DNA of 64,000 nt from Paracoccus wurundjeri (lineage in GTDB: Bacteria > Pseudomonadota > Alphaproteobacteria > Rhodobacterales > Rhodobacteraceae). The notes under the pieces were generated by a model, which was not told the origin of the DNA, did not search any database, and was given only the letters and a program-made list of their open reading frames with translations. A program made the translations under genes and the position numbers. Location of the stretch: assembly GCF_030678915.1 (NCBI RefSeq), contig NZ_JAUUTZ010000005.1:1-64000 (forward strand), given 5' to 3'. Numbering within the stretch: position 1 is the stretch's first letter; every line of letters begins with the position of its first letter. This document shows, piece after piece, positions 62,390-64,000 of this stretch.

Positions 62390-63105
62390 GGTCTGCGCCC
62401 CTGTCCATGGATCAGAACGATCGAGAAATAGGCTACCGGCCCCTGAACCTCGGCCAGCGGGCAGACACGTTCGGCAGGCATGGTGCCATGTTCGACCAGC
62501 CATGCCTCGGCCAGCCGCCCCGCCGCCGCAATTGCCCTGCGCAGGCGCGGCAGGTTGCGCCCGATCTTCATCACCACCAGCGCATCGGTATCGGCAATGC
62601 GGCGCACAAGCTCTGTTTCGGGCAGGGTGGCGGGAAGGATGGTCAGGATATCGTCGCCCCATGTGATCGGCCGCCCCGTCGCGGTCCAGCACCCGGCCAT
62701 GCCCGGAATGCCCGGCACCACCTCGACCAATTCCCGTGGCAGGCGGGCGTGCAGATGCATGAACGAGCCGAAAAAGAACGGATCGCCCTCACACAGAACG
62801 ACCACGTCGCTGTGCTGTGCGACATTCGCAAGCCGCCCGGCCCAATCGTCGTAAAAACCCCTGAGCATGGCATTGTACGCGGGATCGCTGACCGGGATTT
62901 CGGTCGTCACCGGATATTCCATCGCCAGTTCGGTCACGCCTTCGGGCAAAAGCCCCCCGACGATGCGGCGGGCCTGCCCCATGCGGCCGGGCTTGCGGAA
63001 ATAGGCCACCGTCGCGGCAGTCGTCAGATGGCGATGGGCGCGCAGGCTCATCAGATCCGGGTCGCCGGGGCCAAGGCCGATGCAGACGATCTTCCCCCCG
63101 CTCAT
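62386..63105 (-). CDS. cobI: Precorrin-2 C20-methyltransferase
   Basis: A 239-residue SAM methylase with VCIGLGPGDPDLMSLRA, LCEGDPFFFGSFMHLHAR and VVPGIPGMAGCWTATGRP as family blocks. It is the first dedicated step after precorrin-2. ATG 63105 overlaps the cobH stop. Confidence 0.93.
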   Translation of the reverse strand: MSGGKIVCIGLGPGDPDLMSLRAHRHLTTAATVAYFRKPGRMGQARRIVGGLLPEGVTELAMEYPVTTEIPVSDPAYNAMLRGFYDDWAGRLANVAQHSDVVVLCEGDPFFFGSFMHLHARLPRELVEVVPGIPGMAGCWTATGRPITWGDDILTILPATLPETELVRRIADTDALVVMKIGRNLPRLRRAIAAAGRLAEAWLVEHGTMPAERVCPLAEVQGPVAYFSIVLIHGQGRRP

Positions 63106-63731
63106 TCCGCGGGTCCCGCCAATGCGTTGATGGCAGCCACGGTCATGGCCGAGCCGCCCGGCCTTCCGCTGACGATACACCAGGGCACGGGGTTGTCGGC
63201 AGCCAGCGCCGCCTTGGATTCCGCCGCACCGATGAAGCCCACGGGGCAACCGATAATCGCCGCGGGGCGGGGACAGGCCGGATCCTCAAGCATGTTCAGC
63301 AGGTGAAACAATGCTGTCGGCGCATTGCCGATGGCGACCACGGCGCCTTGCAGATACGGGCGCCACAATTCCAGCGCGGCGGCCGAGCGGGTGGTGCCCA
63401 GTTCGGTCGCCAGCCCCGGAACCTCGGGCCCGCGCAGCGTGCAGATGACCGCGTTCGAGGCGGGCAAACGCGCGCGGGTGATCCCCTCGCTGACCATGCG
63501 CGCATCGCAGAGGATCGGCGCGCCGCGCATCAACGCCTCTCGCGCGTGGATGGCGAAGCCGGGGGCAAACCGGATCCGCGGGGCCAGTTCGACCATGCCG
63601 CTGGCATGGATCATGCGAACGGCCACGGGTTCTTCCTCGGGCGTGAAGCGGGCAAGATCCGCCTCGGCGCGGATGGTTGCGAATGAGGCGCGATAGATCG
63701 AGGCGCCATCGGTTTCATAGCTGTGAGGCAT
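63102..63731 (-). CDS. cobH: Precorrin-8X methylmutase
   Basis: A 209-residue Cob[19 protein letters not shown] carries the catalytic His, then [26 protein letters not shown] and [13 protein letters not shown]. It moves the C11 methyl to C12 to give hydrogenobyrinic acid. ATG 63731 is preferred; a GTG at 63740 is possible. The gene overlaps the cobG end by 17 bases. Confidence 0.93.
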   Translation of the reverse strand: MPHSYETDGASIYRASFATIRAEADLARFTPEEEPVAVRMIHASGMVELAPRIRFAPGFAIHAREALMRGAPILCDARMVSEGITRARLPASNAVICTLRGPEVPGLATELGTTRSAAALELWRPYLQGAVVAIGNAPTALFHLLNMLEDPACPRPAAIIGCPVGFIGAAESKAALAADNPVPWCIVSGRPGGSAMTVAAINALAGPAE

Positions 63732-64000
63732 GCAGGTCACTCAATATGCCGGGAAGGTCGTCCGGGTGAAACCCGCGCCGCGCCGGGTGGTCAGCGGGCG
63801 CGCCGTTCAGGATCAGATCAAACCGCCCGTCGCGCCCGGTCAGGGTCAGATCGGCGGGGCCGGGATGCGCGCAACCCTTGGCGCAGCCGGAAACATGCAG
63901 GGTTCCGCCCGCCGGCAGATGCGGCGCAAGGCGGTTGGCCAGCGCGAATGTCCCGACACTGGCCGAAGGGCAGCGGGGCTTGCCGATACAGGCGGCGATA
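63715..64000 (-). CDS. cobG: Precorrin-3B synthase, 3' part
   Basis: The last ~95 codons of a CobG, cut by the window end. [13 protein letters not shown] and [12 protein letters not shown] carry the cysteines of the [4Fe-4S]/sirohaem-type site shared with sulfite and nitrite reductases. CobG uses oxygen to make precorrin-3B, marking the route as aerobic. It is presumably the first gene of the cobGHIJ run. Confidence 0.9.
   Translation of the reverse strand, partial: IAACIGKPRCPSASVGTFALANRLAPHLPAGGTLHVSGCAKGCAHPGPADLTLTGRDGRFDLILNGAPADHPARRGFHPDDLPGILSDLHASQL

Overview
The window looks like a high-GC alphaproteobacterial chromosome or replicon of the Rhodobacteraceae/Paracoccaceae type. The support is an EcfG/NepR general stress response with GGAAC-type promoters, an aerobic cobalamin pathway (CobF, CobG, CobH-M), a caa3-like oxidase and the gene families present. 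The species cannot be named from sequence alone. The first ~180 bases are homopolymer runs that look like a damaged contig end.

305-20635 is one long same-strand run of 17 genes, mostly overlapping or within 60 bases of each other. It encodes a ribosomally made, heavily modified peptide (RiPP). It has a ThiS/MoaD-like carrier with a ThiF-rhodanese activator, a DrrAB-like exporter, a split LanB dehydratase (glutamylation protein at 10300, elimination-type protein at 3987), and a YcaO cyclodehydratase with a zinc-type partner. It also has an RRE/E1-like protein fused to a SagB dehydrogenase, a PqqD-like domain fused to an M50 protease, a second YcaO paired with TfuA (the thioamide pair), a split MacAB-like exporter and a secreted alpha/beta hydrolase. 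Azol(in)e, dehydroamino acid and thioamide chemistry thus sit in one locus, together with what looks like a dedicated sulfur supply. No precursor peptide gene is visible; it may lie left of the damaged end.

20803-23124 holds a glycine-zipper miniprotein and an Rrf2 / thioredoxin-reductase-like / methyltransferase operon with a likely operator over the Rrf2 start. 23254-51020 is largely a general-stress-response island. It carries an EcfG-like sigma factor, two NepR-like anti-sigma proteins, a receiver-domain protein, SodC, a large catalase, a CBS protein, PRC-barrel and MgtC proteins, small envelope proteins, a cytochrome oxidase operon (II with haem c, fused I-III, CtaG, tri-haem cytochrome c), an orphan glucose-dehydrogenase membrane anchor, an ATP-grasp/CocE-hydrolase pair and a fatty-acid beta-oxidation operon. 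Eleven of these transcription units begin with the same motif, GGAAC-N16-NGTT, in the right orientation; a twelfth is a weaker match.

51158-53086 is decayed: remnants of a TonB-receptor/FecCD-type iron uptake locus scarred by deletions, and a frameshifted SMI1/KNR4 gene. 53326-54887 holds an HxlR regulator divergent from an NTF2-like and an SDR gene. 55097-64000 is cobalamin biosynthesis and cobalt uptake: CobF, CbtA/CbtB under a cobalamin riboswitch, a DUF1636-like gene broken by a stop codon, then CobB, CobM, CobE, CobL, CobK (divergent), CobJ, CobI, CobH and the 3' part of CobG. No tRNA, rRNA, CRISPR array or intact insertion sequence was seen.
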